This document shows positions 1 through 11,787 of a DNA stretch of 64,000 nucleotides, piece after piece. The translations under genes and the position numbers were made by a program. The DNA is from Roseospira goensis. GTDB taxonomy: Bacteria > Pseudomonadota > Alphaproteobacteria > Rhodospirillales > Rhodospirillaceae. Under the pieces are notes generated by a model. The model was not told the origin of the DNA, ran no database searches, and saw nothing but the letters and a program-made list of their open reading frames with translations. The stretch covers positions 1 to 64,000 of the forward strand of contig NZ_JACIGI010000010.1 of the NCBI RefSeq assembly GCF_014197795.1, given 5' to 3'. The number at the start of each line of letters is the position of its first letter. Position 1 is the first letter of the stretch.

Positions 1-132
1 TGGCGCCTCAACACCAGCGTCCTCGAAGGCATCAACAACCGCATCAAGGTCATCAAGCGGATGGCCTACGGCTTCCGCGATGACGCCTACTTCTTTCTCA
101 AGATCCGCGCCGCCTTCCCCGGAATTCCGTGA
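1..132 (+). mobile_element. ISL3-family transposase, C-terminal fragment cut by the window edge
   Basis: The first 43 codons read in frame from base 1 to a TGA at 130-132. They carry the signature C-terminus of the ISL3-family DDE transposases: a run beginning LEGINNRIKVIKRMAYGFRD, followed by a YFFLKIRAAFP ending. This conserved tail follows the last catalytic acidic residue in that family. Only the last tenth of the usual roughly 400-residue protein is in the window, so it is not possible to say whether the rest is intact. The right inverted repeat of the element cannot be placed with confidence, but the IS end must lie between here and the mutase stop at 197. Family assignment is confident; element name unknown. 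Confidence 0.85.
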
Positions 133-138
133 TGAACC

Positions 139-170
139 AAAAAACGGGGGGCGCCGGTCGCAACCCCCCG
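139..170 (-). terminator. Rho-independent terminator of the mutase operon
   Basis: Read on the minus strand there is a 7-bp GC stem (CGGGGGG with CCCCCCG, 164-170 pairing with 145-151) followed directly by six T residues (144-139). It lies 27 bases past the stop of the large mutase subunit. It sits between the mutase gene and the transposase fragment, so it may have been present before or have come with the IS end. Confidence 0.8.
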
Positions 171-196
171 ATCAGGTGATGGATAGCGTATCGGGC

Positions 197-2388
<2,192 letters not shown>

Positions 2389-2392
<4 letters not shown>

Positions 2393-4512
2393 CGGCTGGT
2401 CACTCCCAGATCGGCGTGCAGGCCGCGCAACGTGCCCAGCACGTCGCACCCCACGTAGATGAACCCGTCGATGCCGGCGGCCTCGTAGTCCGCCTTCTTC
2501 TCACCCGGTCGGCCGGCCAGCAGCAGGCGCGTACAGCCGGCGGCCTTCAGGGCCTCGGCCATGGCCACCGCGTGCGCCCCGTAGACCGCGTCGGACGAGC
2601 ACAGCACGGCCGCCGTGGTGCCGCTGTCCCGGAAGCCGGCCGCGCAGGCCTCGGGATCGGTGAAGCCGGCACCGGGCACCGCCTCGATACCCCCGGCCTC
2701 GACAAAGTTGCGGGTGTAGGTGGCGCGCGCCGTGTGCTGGGCGAGCGGCCCTAGGGTGGCGAGGAACACCCGCGGCCGCGCCCCGTGGGCCGCCTGGTGG
2801 GCGTCGGCGGCATCGCGCAGGGCCTCGAAGTCCTCGGCCAGCCGGTGCGACGGCAGCGGCACGCTCTCGGCCCCGCCGCCGGCGGCCACGGCGCCGTCGA
2901 GCCCACCCAGGGTAGCGCCCTTGATGGCGGCGGTGGCGATCGCCGTCGGCAGGTCGGCGACGGCCGGGGCCCCCGAGACCGCGCCGAGATCGGCCGTGGC
3001 CTCGGCGCGCACGCGGGCCAGCGCCGTGCCGGCGGCGTCGCGCAATGCCCCCAGGTCGGGATGGGCCAGATCCGGGCTCGGTTCGCCCAGATTGGGGAAC
3101 TCCGAAATGCCGGTGATCGGCGCCTTGCGCTTGCCGATGTCGGCCCGGCGCGCCTCGCGCACGGTCGCGATCTGCTCGGCGATACGGCCGGAGGTCAGGG
3201 CCGCGGCCATGCCGCCGCCCTTCTCGATGTCCTGGAACAGCGCCCAGGCCGAGCCCGCCAACTCCTCGGTCAGGCGTTCCAGCGCCCAGGAGCCGCCGGC
3301 CGGGTCGATCACCCGGTTGAGCTGGCTCTCCTCCTGGAGGATGAGCTGGGTGTTGCGGGCAATGCGCCGCGACGCCGCCGTCGGCTGACCGAGCGCGGCG
3401 TCGTGCGGCAGCACGGTGATGGCGTTGGCGCCGCCCACCGCAGCCGAGAAACAGGCCATGGTGGAGCGCAGCAGGTTGACCCAGGGATCGCGCCGGGTCA
3501 GGACGCGCGCCGCCGTGATGGCGTGGAGGCGCGCCGCCCGCGCCGGCTCCGACGCGCCGCAGGCCTCGGCGATGCGCGCCCACATCAGGCGCGCCGCCCG
3601 CAGCTTGGCGATGGACAGGTACTGATCGGTGCCCAGAGACAGGGAAAACTGGATCTGGCGGCAGGCGTCGTCGAGGCTCATCCCCGCCGCTTCCATGGCG
3701 CGCAGGTAGGCCACGCCGGTGGCCATGGCGCAGGCCAGGTCCTGGGCCTCGCTGGCGCCGGCGTCGTAGTACGCGGCCGAGTCCACCGAGACGGCCACCA
3801 CCGCCCCGGTCGGGAAGGTACGGGCCGCGTTATGCGCCACCGCCGCCATCAGGGACAGGGCGTCGTCGACCCCGGTCGGCAGCCGCCCGGTCTCGGCCAG
3901 GGCGCCCAGCGGGTCGATATGGAAGGCGCCGCGCGCCTGCTCTTCCTTGACGCCGCGCTGGCACCACAGCGCGGTCAGCATGGCCGCCGCCAACGGCGCC
4001 CGCGCACCGGCCTGCACCGCGATCGGCACCCGGGTCAGGTCGACGTCGGCCAGCAGCGCGTCCCAGTCCGCCACGCTCGACAGCGACAGGCCGTCACGCC
4101 CGAACAGATCCGCCGCCGCGTCCGCGTCGGCGTCCAGGCCGGCCCGCCCCGCGCGGTCGAGCCGCAGCAGCAGCGAGGTCACGCCGTTCTCCAGATCCTC
4201 CGCGATGGCCGACCGCGTGGCCGCCGGATCGGGATTGGCATGACACTGGCGGATGTCCCACCCGCTCTGCGCCTGCCCCAATGGACGCGCCGCGCGGGTG
4301 AACGGCATGGCCCCGGGCATGCCGGAGGGGTCGCCCTCGGCCGGCCAGTGCTCGCGCGTATAGAGCGGCTGGACGGCCAGCCCGTCCAGGGTGCGGGCCA
4401 CCAGCTTCTTGTCGAACGGCGCGCCATCCAGCGCCTTCTCGACCATGGCCATCCAGTCGGCATGCGTCGCCGGGGGGAAATCCCCCGCCAGGCGCAGCGG
4501 ATCATCCGTCAT
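2389..4512 (-). CDS. mutA: Methylmalonyl-CoA mutase, small subunit
   Basis: Catalytically inactive partner of the B12-binding mutase subunit in the heterodimeric enzyme. The 707-residue protein follows the mutase barrel along its length (for example the [19 protein letters not shown] segment, also present in the large subunit). Its C-terminal flavodoxin-like domain has lost the cobalamin motif: the region reading [14 protein letters not shown] stands where DxHxxG would be. It is somewhat longer than many small subunits (about 620-640), mainly through alanine-rich insertions in the C-terminal half. It is first in a two-gene operon with a 4-base ATGA overlap into the large subunit. The next gene upstream on the minus strand, a DksA-like protein, is 188 bp away. 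Confidence 0.95.
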
Positions 4513-4700
4513 CGCGAGGAGCCCTTGCTGTCACTATGGGCGGCCACCTTACCAGAGGACCGCGCGGCCTATCAACGCGACCCGCCGGGTCGTGCGGGAT
4601 GGCGGACCGCCGCGCCGTCCGGATTGGTCCGCCCCCTGACGTTACGCGGGCGATCCGAAAACGCAAGAGCCCTGTGCCCCCACAAAACCAGGAAAATGTC

Positions 4701-5057
4701 TCAGGATTTGGCCGCGCTCGCGCAGGTGATGCACAGCGGCGCGGCCGGATCGAAGTCCAGCCGCTTGGGCGCCACCTCGCCGCCACAGTGGACGCAATAG
4801 CCGTACTCGCCCGCCTCCATGCGGTGCAGCGCGGTGTCGATGCGCTTCAGTTCCACCTGGCGCCGGCGCTCGGTCTCCTGGGCCATGGCCTGCTGCTGCA
4901 ACGCGTCCATGCGCGACAGCCGCCCCATGGCGGTATCGCCGGCATCGACGGTGGCGCGGGCCTCCGCGGTGCTGGCCTCGTCCGCCAGCAACTCCTCCCG
5001 ATGGGCCAGAAGCTTCGCCCGCAGGGTCGCGATGTCCAGGTCGGTCCGCTCGGTCAA
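4701..5057 (-). CDS. TraR/DksA-type C4 zinc-finger protein
   Basis: A small predicted RNA-polymerase-binding or regulatory protein of the DksA/TraR superfamily. With a TTG start at 5057 it has 118 residues: a helical N-terminal part (the LSRMDALQQQAMAQ region) and a C-terminal zinc finger with Cys88, Cys91, Cys109 and Cys112 (CVHC and CITC). The start is uncertain. TTG at 5057 has a strong AGGGGAGAG upstream and gives the length usual for this subfamily; an ATG far upstream (5180) would add about 41 atypical residues. It is shorter than true DksA (about 150) and has no clear coiled-coil-tip DxxDxA motif, so I do not call it dksA. It stands alone between the glycosyltransferase gene and the mutase operon, all on the minus strand. 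Confidence 0.85.
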   Translation of the reverse strand: MTERTDLDIATLRAKLLAHREELLADEASTAEARATVDAGDTAMGRLSRMDALQQQAMAQETERRRQVELKRIDTALHRMEAGEYGYCVHCGGEVAPKRLDFDPAAPLCITCASAAKS

Positions 5058-5227
5058 GATACTCTCCCCTGCCACGCCACGGGCGCAAACCATGGACTGG
5101 GCGCGCCACGGCCGGAGTCGCCCCCACGGCGGCTCCGTTGTGCCATGACCAAAGCATGACACGATGCACCGCAACGGCAAAGGGAATCCGGCCCGAATCC
5201 GGCGGTCGCCGGCGGTCGCCGGCCGTC

Positions 5228-6394
5228 TCAGCGGCGCGGCCCGGACCCGGCGGGACGCAGCCGGTCCGGCTCCAGGTCAAGGTCGAGATCCAGCTCCAGG
5301 TCGAGGTCCAGATGCATATCGAACGCCACGTCCCGGCGCGCCAGGGCGGCGTCCCGGGCCGGCACGGTCGCGGCCCGCGGGATCGGCGCCAGCGCCTCCA
5401 GGAACTGCCCCGCCACGGCGTCCCAGCCGTGCCGGCGCGCGAACGCCCGGCAGTCCCCACGGTCGAGCCGCAGCGCCGCCAGCGCCGCCGCCCGCAGGTC
5501 CTCGTCCAGGACCCCGACGGGACGCTCCGCATCCTGCCCGGCCAGCACGTCGCGCGGCCCGGCCACGGGAAACGCGGCCACCGGAAGTCCGCAGGCCAGC
5601 GCCTCCAGCAGCACCAGGCCGAAGGTGTCGGTGCGGCTGGGGAACACCAGGGCGTCGGCGCCCGCGTAGCACTGGGCGATGGCCGTATCGTCCGGCGGGC
5701 TGGTGAAGAAGACCCCGGGATAGCGCCGCCGCAGCCCCTCCAGCGCCGGTCCGACCCCGGCCACCACCTTGGAGCCGGGCAGATCCAGGTTCAGGAACGC
5801 CGGCAGGTTCTTCTCCACCGCGATGCGCCCCAGGAACAGGAAGATCGGCCGCGGCAGATGGGCGAACGGTGCCGCCGCGCGGTCCATGGGCCGGAACACG
5901 GCGGTATCGACGCCGTGCGACCACACGTGAAGGCCGCGCAGCCCGCGCCGGTCCAGCGCGGCGCAGGTCGACGCCGCCGGCACCAGGACGCGCGCGGCCG
6001 GCCGGTGCACATGGCGCATCCAGGCGTACATCCACGCCAGCGGCACCCGGAACCGGGTGTGCATGTATTCGGGAAAGCGGGTGTGGTAGGCGGTGGTGAA
6101 CGGCCAGTCACGGCGCAGGCAGGCGGCCCGCGCGGCCAGGCCCAGCGGCCCCTCGGTGGCGATGTGCACGGCGTCGGGCCGGAACCCGTCGAGCAGCCGG
6201 CGCACCTTCGGCCCCGGCCGCAGGGCGAGCCGGATCTCCGGATAGGTGGGCATCGGCACGGTGCGGAAGGCCCCGGGTTCGATCACGCCGACCGTATGGC
6301 CGGCCGCCTCCAGCGCGGCGCGCACCGCCTCGACCACGCGCACCACGCCGTTGATCTGCGGTCGCCAGGCATCGGTCACGATACAGATGCGCAC
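5228..6394 (-). CDS. Family 4 glycosyltransferase (alpha-mannosyltransferase-like)
   Basis: Predicted retaining GT-B glycosyltransferase of 388 residues. It resembles the proteins that add sugars to lipids or glucosamine-type acceptors (the sulfoquinovosyl/digalactosyl diacylglycerol and GtfA-like branch). The N-terminus RICIVTDAWRPQINGVVRV has the glycine-rich acceptor loop; the C-terminal half has the PSRTDTFGLVLLEALACGLPVAA nucleotide-sugar signature. The start is taken as GTG at 6394, where homology begins; the frame stays open to 6511 but those residues look non-native. It lies 28 bp after mltG and may be the last gene of the fatty-acid block transcript. Oddly, the C-terminus ends in a run of alternating Leu and Asp/Glu (about 14 residues) encoded by a short tandem DNA repeat. 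Acceptor unknown. Confidence 0.88.
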   Translation of the reverse strand: MRICIVTDAWRPQINGVVRVVEAVRAALEAAGHTVGVIEPGAFRTVPMPTYPEIRLALRPGPKVRRLLDGFRPDAVHIATEGPLGLAARAACLRRDWPFTTAYHTRFPEYMHTRFRVPLAWMYAWMRHVHRPAARVLVPAASTCAALDRRGLRGLHVWSHGVDTAVFRPMDRAAAPFAHLPRPIFLFLGRIAVEKNLPAFLNLDLPGSKVVAGVGPALEGLRRRYPGVFFTSPPDDTAIAQCYAGADALVFPSRTDTFGLVLLEALACGLPVAAFPVAGPRDVLAGQDAERPVGVLDEDLRAAALAALRLDRGDCRAFARRHGWDAVAGQFLEALAPIPRAATVPARDAALARRDVAFDMHLDLDLELDLDLDLEPDRLRPAGSGPRR

Positions 6395-6422
6395 GCTCTC
6401 GGTCCTCGCTCCGGGTGGCGGC

Positions 6423-7415
6423 TCACTCCTGCTGCTGGCGTTGCTCGCGCAGGAACCGGCGCCACTTGGCCACGTTGCGGTTGTGCTCCTGGAGCGTCCG
6501 CGCGAAGGCATGCCCCCCGCTGCCGTCGGCCACGAAAAACAGGTCCTCGGTCTCTTTCGGGTTCAGCACGGCGGCGATGGCGTCGCGGCCCGGATTGCAG
6601 ATCGGACCGGGCGGCAGCCCGTCGATGACATATGTGTTGTAGGCGGTGGCCCTGTCCAGGTCCGAGCGCCGCAGCGGCCGGCCGAGCGCGCCGGTCGGCT
6701 CGATGCCGTAAATGACGGTCGGATCCGACTGCAACCGCATGCCCCGGTTCAGGCGGTTGATGAACACGCCGGCCACGTGGGCGCGCTCCTCGGGCAGGCC
6801 GGTCTCCTTCTCCACGATCGAGGCCAGGATCACCGCCTCCTCCGGCGTCTCCAGCGGCAGCCCCTCGGCGCGCGTGGGCCACAGCTCGGCCAGGGTGGCG
6901 TCCATCGCCGCCATCATGCGCCGCAGGATGTCGTCGCGGGTATCGCCCAGGGTGAAGTGGTAGGTTTCGGGCAGCAGCGTGCCCTCGTCGGGGCTGAGCG
7001 TGATCTCGCCCACCAGCCCCTCGGCCTCGCGCACGATCTCCAGCACGCGCGGCGTGGTCAGGCCCTCGGCCACCGTGACCCGGCGGGCCACCACGTCGCC
7101 GCGGGTCAGGATGTCGAGGGCGCCGCGCGGGGTCACCGCGACGTCGAAGCGGTATTCGCCGGCCTTCAGGTCGCGCGCCCGCTGCGCCAGCCGCGCCCCG
7201 GCCTCGAACACCAGCGGGTCGCGGACGACCCCGGCATCGGCCAGCCGGGCCGCGATGTCGGCCAGCCCGGCGCCCTGCGGCACCACCACCGTGACCGGCT
7301 CCGTCAGCGGTCCCGGCGCGGCGAAATGGTCCTCGACGTAGCGGTAGCCGGCATAGGCCGCGACCACGGCCAGACCGGCCACCACCATCAGCAGCGTGAC
7401 GACCGCGCGGATCAT
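6423..7415 (-). CDS. mltG: Endolytic peptidoglycan transglycosylase MltG (YceG-like)
   Basis: Cleaves nascent peptidoglycan strands at the inner membrane and is thought to set glycan chain ends. The 330-residue product has an N-terminal membrane anchor (roughly residues 4-24), a LysM-like segment and a YceG catalytic domain. The catalytic glutamate lies in the AVILASIVEKET motif, with the conserved LQSDPTVIYG segment following. Length fits the family (320-350). ATG at 7415 has a GGGGGAG ribosome site. It lies 91 bp after fabF in the same direction; fabF-mltG adjacency is common in alphaproteobacteria. Confidence 0.95.
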   Translation of the reverse strand: MIRAVVTLLMVVAGLAVVAAYAGYRYVEDHFAAPGPLTEPVTVVVPQGAGLADIAARLADAGVVRDPLVFEAGARLAQRARDLKAGEYRFDVAVTPRGALDILTRGDVVARRVTVAEGLTTPRVLEIVREAEGLVGEITLSPDEGTLLPETYHFTLGDTRDDILRRMMAAMDATLAELWPTRAEGLPLETPEEAVILASIVEKETGLPEERAHVAGVFINRLNRGMRLQSDPTVIYGIEPTGALGRPLRRSDLDRATAYNTYVIDGLPPGPICNPGRDAIAAVLNPKETEDLFFVADGSGGHAFARTLQEHNRNVAKWRRFLREQRQQQE

Positions 7416-7506
7416 CGGGCTCCCCCGCCGATCAAGTCGATCCTGGGGCCGTGGCGGTGACCGGCGGCGGCGCGGCCCCCACGGCTCGAACGGCCCACCG
7501 GCCGGT

Positions 7507-8778
7507 TCAGGACGGCTGCCCCACGATCAGGCACGCGTTGGTGCCACCGAACCCGAAGCTGTTGGACAGCACGTTGCGCAAGGGGCGCTCCTTGGCCTCC
7601 TTGGGCACCAGGTCCATGTCGCACCCGTCCGAGGGGTTCTCCAGGTTGAGCGTCGGCGGCAGCACGCCGTCGCGCAGGGCCAGGACCGAATAGATCGCCT
7701 CGACGCTGCCGGCGGCGCCGAGCAGGTGGCCGACGGCCGACTTGGTCGAGGACATGGACAGCCGGTCCGCCGCCGCACCGAACAGCCGCCTGACGGCGTC
7801 GTGCTCGATCTGATCGCCGAGCGGGGTCGAGGTCCCGTGCGCGTTGATGTAGTCGATGTCGTCCGGATTGAGCTGGGCATTGCGCAGCGCCGCCTTCATG
7901 GCGCGGTAGCCGCCGTTGCCGTCCTCTGCCGGTGCCGTGATGTGGTAGGCATCACCCGACAGGCCGTAGCCCTTGATCTCGGCATAGATGGTGGCGCCGC
8001 GCTTCTTGGCGTGCTCGTACTCCTCCAGCACGACCACACCAGCACCCTCGCCCATGACGAAGCCGTCGCGGTCGCGGTCCCAGGGGCGCGACGCCTCTGT
8101 CGGCCGGTCGTTGTAGCGGGTCGACAGCGCCTTGGCGGAGCAGAACCCGGCCAGACCCAGGCGGCAGACCGCCGATTCCGCGCCGCCCGCCACCATCACG
8201 TCGGCGTCGCCGAACACGATCAGGCGGCTGGCGTCGCCGATGGCGTGCGCGCCGGTCGAGCAGGCCGTCACCACGGCATGGTTCGGCCCCTTGAAGCCGT
8301 GCCGGATGGAGACGTTGCCGGAGACCAGGTTGATGAGGTTGGCCGGGATGAAGAACGGGCTGATGCGGCGCGGCCCGTGCTTGTCCAGCGTCAGCGCGCC
8401 CTCGGCGATGCCCTGGAGGCCCCCGATGCCGGACCCGATGATGACACCGGTGCGCTCGCGCTCCTCCTCGGTCTGCGGCACCCAGCCGGAGTCCACCACC
8501 GCCTCCTCGGCCGCCTTGAGGCCGAAGACGATGAACTCGTCCATGCGCCGGCGTTCCTTGGCGCTGGCGACCGTGTCGGGATCGAACGCGCCCGGCTCAT
8601 CCCCGCGCGGCACCAGCCCGGCCACGCGGGAGGTCAGGTCCGATACCTCGAAGTGCTCGATCGCCCGAAGGCCGGAAGCCCCATTCAGAATGCGGTCCCA
8701 GTTGTGCGCAACGCCCACGCCCAACGGGGTCACCATGCCCAGTCCGGTGACGACGACTCGTCTCATTGCACCTGCCAT
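7507..8778 (-). CDS. fabF: 3-oxoacyl-[acyl-carrier-protein] synthase II
   Basis: Elongating condensing enzyme of type II fatty acid synthesis, extending acyl-ACP with malonyl-ACP in the cytosol. The 423-residue sequence has the thiolase fold and the Cys-His-His triad: Cys173 in VVTACSTGAHA, a His in NAHGTSTPLGD and a His in SAVGHLLGAAG, with the C-terminal glycine-rich NSFGFGGTNA. Two starts are possible: ATG at 8778 (used here) and an internal ATG at 8766 that gives an MRRVVVTG N-terminus. It follows acpP by 218 bp on the same strand. Confidence 0.97.
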   Translation of the reverse strand: MAGAMRRVVVTGLGMVTPLGVGVAHNWDRILNGASGLRAIEHFEVSDLTSRVAGLVPRGDEPGAFDPDTVASAKERRRMDEFIVFGLKAAEEAVVDSGWVPQTEEERERTGVIIGSGIGGLQGIAEGALTLDKHGPRRISPFFIPANLINLVSGNVSIRHGFKGPNHAVVTACSTGAHAIGDASRLIVFGDADVMVAGGAESAVCRLGLAGFCSAKALSTRYNDRPTEASRPWDRDRDGFVMGEGAGVVVLEEYEHAKKRGATIYAEIKGYGLSGDAYHITAPAEDGNGGYRAMKAALRNAQLNPDDIDYINAHGTSTPLGDQIEHDAVRRLFGAAADRLSMSSTKSAVGHLLGAAGSVEAIYSVLALRDGVLPPTLNLENPSDGCDMDLVPKEAKERPLRNVLSNSFGFGGTNACLIVGQPS

Positions 8779-8996
8779 ATCTGGTCTGCCCCGCGCGGTT
8801 CACCCGACCGGGGCCAAGAGGCCGACCCGCGCCCAGGCCCACCCCGTCAAGCCCCGGGGCCGGCACCCCGCCTCACGGCACACCGGGTGCCGGTCGCGGG
8901 CCTGGTCCTGCGGCGCAGGTCACCCGTCCGGCGCGGCTCTCCGGATCCCGCCCGCGGGCGGGGTCGGGGCGCCGCCGAGCCGGGCGGGTCGACGCC

Positions 8997-9233
8997 CTAC
9001 TTGGTGTGTTCGTTGATGAAGTCGATGGCGTCCTTGACGGTCAGAATCTTCTCCGCCGCGTCGTCCGGAATCTCGCACTGGAACTCTTCTTCGAAGGCCA
9101 TGACCAGTTCGACGGTGTCCAGGCTGTCGGCGCCCAGATCGTCGATGAAGCTGGCGTTCTCCGTAACCTTGGACTCCTCGACGCCCAGGTGCTCGACCAC
9201 GATCTTCTTCACGCGCTCGGCGACATCGCTCAT
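8997..9233 (-). CDS. acpP: Acyl carrier protein
   Basis: Carries growing acyl chains on a phosphopantetheine arm. The 78-residue acidic protein has the [16 protein letters not shown] signature, with Ser37 of the DSL motif as the expected attachment site. Length and sequence are typical of alphaproteobacterial AcpP. It lies between fabG and fabF, the usual place, with unusually roomy flanks (277 and 218 bp) that hold no other gene I can support. Confidence 0.98.
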   Translation of the reverse strand: MSDVAERVKKIVVEHLGVEESKVTENASFIDDLGADSLDTVELVMAFEEEFQCEIPDDAAEKILTVKDAIDFINEHTK

Positions 9234-9510
9234 CTTGCTTCGTCCTTGAATTGGTTCCTTGGGGAATGGATGCTCGGGAGGACCCCGGCGTTGCGTCCAG
9301 ACAGCAGGCGGCCCGTGGACCCGGATCGCAGGGCCCGGCCCCCGCCCGACGGCGATACAGGGGGCGGCGAGCCAAGGGGCAGCGACGCGACAGGCGCCGG
9401 TGGCCGGACGCCCCCGACAACGCCGCAGGGGACCCCGGCCGACAGAGAGGCGGTTCCTATCATATTCACCCCCGCTTGACCAGCACCGCCGGGCCGCTGC
9501 GCCGGCCGTC

Positions 9511-10251
9511 TCAGATCATCGCCATGCCGCCGTTGACGTGCAGCGTCTGGCCGGTGACGTAGCCGGCCTCGGCGCTGGCCAGGTAGACCACGGCGGCGGC
9601 CACATCGGCCCCACTGCCCATGGTCCCGGCCGGGATGGCGCCCAGCAGGCGGCTCTTCTGGTCGTCGGACAGGGCATCGGTCATCGCCGAGGTGATGAAC
9701 CCGGGCGCGACACAGTTCACGGTGATGCCGCGCGGCGCCACCTCGCCGGCCAGGGACTTGCTCATCCCGATCAGCCCGGCCTTGGAGGCGGCGTAGTTCG
9801 CCTGCCCGGGGTTGCCGGTGACGCCGACGATGGAGGTGATGGAAATGATGCGGCCCCAGCGCCGCTTCATCATGCCCTTGAGGGCCGCGCGCGACAGCCG
9901 GAACGCGGCCGTCAGGTTGACGTCCAGGACGGTCTCCCAGTCGGCGTCCTTCATGCGCATCGCCAGCCCGTCCCGGGTCAGGCCGGCGTTGTTGACCAGG
10001 ATGTCGAGGCCGGTGCCGGCGGCGGCCTCGGCGGCCTCCACCAGGCCGGCGACGGCGTCGGGGTCCGACAGGTCGCAGGGCACCACATGCGCCCGCCCCC
10101 CCAGATCGGCGGCCGTCGCCTCCAGCGCCTCGCGCCGGGTCCCGGACAGCGCCACGGTCGCCCCCTGGTCGTGCAGCGCGCGCGCGATGGCGCCGCCGAT
10201 GCCGCCGGAGGCGCCGGTCACCAGCGCCGTCTTGCCGGTCAGATCGAACAT
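9511..10251 (-). CDS. fabG: 3-oxoacyl-[acyl-carrier-protein] reductase
   Basis: NADPH-dependent reduction of 3-oxoacyl-ACP in fatty acid elongation. The 246-residue short-chain dehydrogenase has the TGASGGIG cofactor loop near the N-terminus, the NNAG motif, and the active-site Ser (SITSIVG) with Tyr-x-x-x-Lys in YAASKAG; the C-terminus [14 protein letters not shown] is diagnostic. I use ATG at 10251, which follows GAGGATGATC and begins [13 protein letters not shown]. The frame is open to 10332, overlapping the fabD stop, but those extra residues are not family-like. It lies 77 bp after fabD. Confidence 0.97.
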   Translation of the reverse strand: MFDLTGKTALVTGASGGIGGAIARALHDQGATVALSGTRREALEATAADLGGRAHVVPCDLSDPDAVAGLVEAAEAAAGTGLDILVNNAGLTRDGLAMRMKDADWETVLDVNLTAAFRLSRAALKGMMKRRWGRIISITSIVGVTGNPGQANYAASKAGLIGMSKSLAGEVAPRGITVNCVAPGFITSAMTDALSDDQKSRLLGAIPAGTMGSGADVAAAVVYLASAEAGYVTGQTLHVNGGMAMI

Positions 10252-10328
10252 ACGCGGATCATCCTCGTTCGGAGTATGCCATCGGATAAGGCGGGCGGCC
10301 CCCAACACGGACCGCCCGGCCGGGATCG

Positions 10329-11285
10329 TCACTGGGCCTTCAGGAAGGCCTCGATGTCGACCGGCGTCTGTACCGCCACGCCCCGCAGACCGCGGTCGAT
10401 GCGCCGCGCCAGCCCGGACAGCACCTTGCCGGCCCCCAGTTCGACCAGGGTATCAACCCCCTGATCCTTCATGTAGAGCACGCTCTCGCGCCAGCGGACC
10501 GCGCCAGTGACCTGATCCACCAGACGGGCCCGGATCTCGGCCGGATCGGTGATCGCGCTGGCCAGCACGTTGGCCACCAGCGGCGGCGCCGGCGGCCCCA
10601 TCTCGACCTCGGCCAGCGCCTCGGCCATGGCCTCGGCCGCCGGGGCCATCAGCGCGCAATGGAACGGGGCGCTCACCGGCAGCATGACCGCCCGCGTCGC
10701 CCCCCGGTCCGCGGCCAGATCCACCGCCAGCTTGACGGCCTCGGCGTGCCCGGAGACGACCACCTGGCCGGGCGCGTTGTCGTTGGCGGCGGTACAGACC
10801 CGATCGCCCGCCACCTCGGCCGCGATGGCCCGTGCCGCGTCGACGTCGAGGCCCAACAGCGCCGCCATCGCGCCCTGCCCGACCGGCACGGCGCGCTGCA
10901 TGGCGCGGCCGCGCGTCTTCAGCAGTCGCGCCGTGTCCGCGAGCGAGAACGTTCCCGCCGCCGCCAGGGCCGAGTACTCCCCGAGCGAATGGCCGGCCAC
11001 GAAGCGTGCCGCCTCGCCCAGGTTCAGACCCCCTTCGCGCTCCAGAACGCGCACCACGGCCATGGACACCGCCATCAGGGCCGGCTGGGCATTCTCGGTC
11101 AGGGTGAGGGTCTCGATCGGCCCGTCCCTCATGAGCCGCCACAGCGGTTGCGACAGGGCGTCGTCGACCTCCTCGAACACTTCGCGGGCAACCGCGAACG
11201 TCTCGGCCAGGGCCTGTCCCATGCCCACCGCCTGGGACCCTTGACCCGGAAAGACGAAGGCCCGCGCCTGGCTCGCCTGCGTCAT
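10329..11285 (-). CDS. fabD: Malonyl-CoA:ACP transacylase
   Basis: Transfers malonyl from CoA to ACP, supplying the extender unit. The 318-residue product starts with [15 protein letters not shown] (oxyanion loop) and has the nucleophile Ser in [14 protein letters not shown] and the catalytic His in SAPFHCALM. The start at 11285 gives the standard N-terminus and has AGGAGA upstream. The open frame continues almost to 11546 through non-coding-like sequence, which is not used. It is first in the block fabD-fabG-acpP-fabF-mltG and divergent from rpsF. Confidence 0.97.
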   Translation of the reverse strand: MTQASQARAFVFPGQGSQAVGMGQALAETFAVAREVFEEVDDALSQPLWRLMRDGPIETLTLTENAQPALMAVSMAVVRVLEREGGLNLGEAARFVAGHSLGEYSALAAAGTFSLADTARLLKTRGRAMQRAVPVGQGAMAALLGLDVDAARAIAAEVAGDRVCTAANDNAPGQVVVSGHAEAVKLAVDLAADRGATRAVMLPVSAPFHCALMAPAAEAMAEALAEVEMGPPAPPLVANVLASAITDPAEIRARLVDQVTGAVRWRESVLYMKDQGVDTLVELGAGKVLSGLARRIDRGLRGVAVQTPVDIEAFLKAQ

Positions 11286-11787
11286 CGGTGATCCGTCTCC
11301 TGTTGCGGCCCGTTGCGACCGCGCCGCCACATGGGGCGGTCCTCCGGGCGGGACCGTGCGGTCGCGACTCCGGCCGGCCGGGGACCGCACGACCCCGCCC
11401 GGCGACGGACCGCCGCGACCGTTGAGCCGCTCCCGTCCGCCCCCCTCTGCCGTGCCGGAAAGCCCCTGTGTTTTCAGATCGCTGTGGCATGGCCGCGGGC
11501 CCCTGCGCAGGCCCGGCGGGCGGCACAGTGTGAAACCCTGTAACACTTGTCAAGCGCGGCTTGCACCAGGGCCAAGGATGTGTATAGTGCCGGCTCTTTC
11601 CGGCCCGCCGGCGTCGTCGGCGGGCGGGTCGTGTTTTGGCCGATGCCATCCCGCATGCCGCGTCCCGCGGTCTCGCGGACGGCGCGGCCACCCTTGCCGG
11701 CAGCGGCCGGCTATGCCCGACGACCGGACGAGGCCACAGCCTCCCGCAGCGGCCGGGCTGAGACAAGCCAAAAGGGATCTCCAGACC
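11286..11787. promoter_or_regulatory. Divergent intergenic region between fabD and rpsF
   Basis: A 502-bp gap without a supported gene. The half next to fabD is GC-rich and featureless. The other half holds a promoter for rpsF, a candidate minus-strand TTGACA (11553-11548) pointing to fabD, an AGTGT...ACACT dyad at about 11527-11547 overlapping that candidate, and a GC hairpin (about 11601-11632) in the rpsF leader. The dyad position suggests control of one or both promoters, but no regulator can be named. Confidence 0.5.
11561..11588 (+). promoter_or_regulatory. Sigma-70-type promoter for rpsF operon
   Basis: TTGCAC at 11561-11566 and TATAGT at 11583-11588 are separated by 16 bp, a good housekeeping-type match. 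They lie about 200 bp upstream of the rpsF ATG, leaving a long leader with a GC-rich hairpin. No other match of this quality was noticed in the gap. Confidence 0.6.

Noticed and set aside
9230-9469. Small minus-strand frame between fabG and acpP
   Set aside because: Overlaps the acpP start, low complexity, no conserved features.
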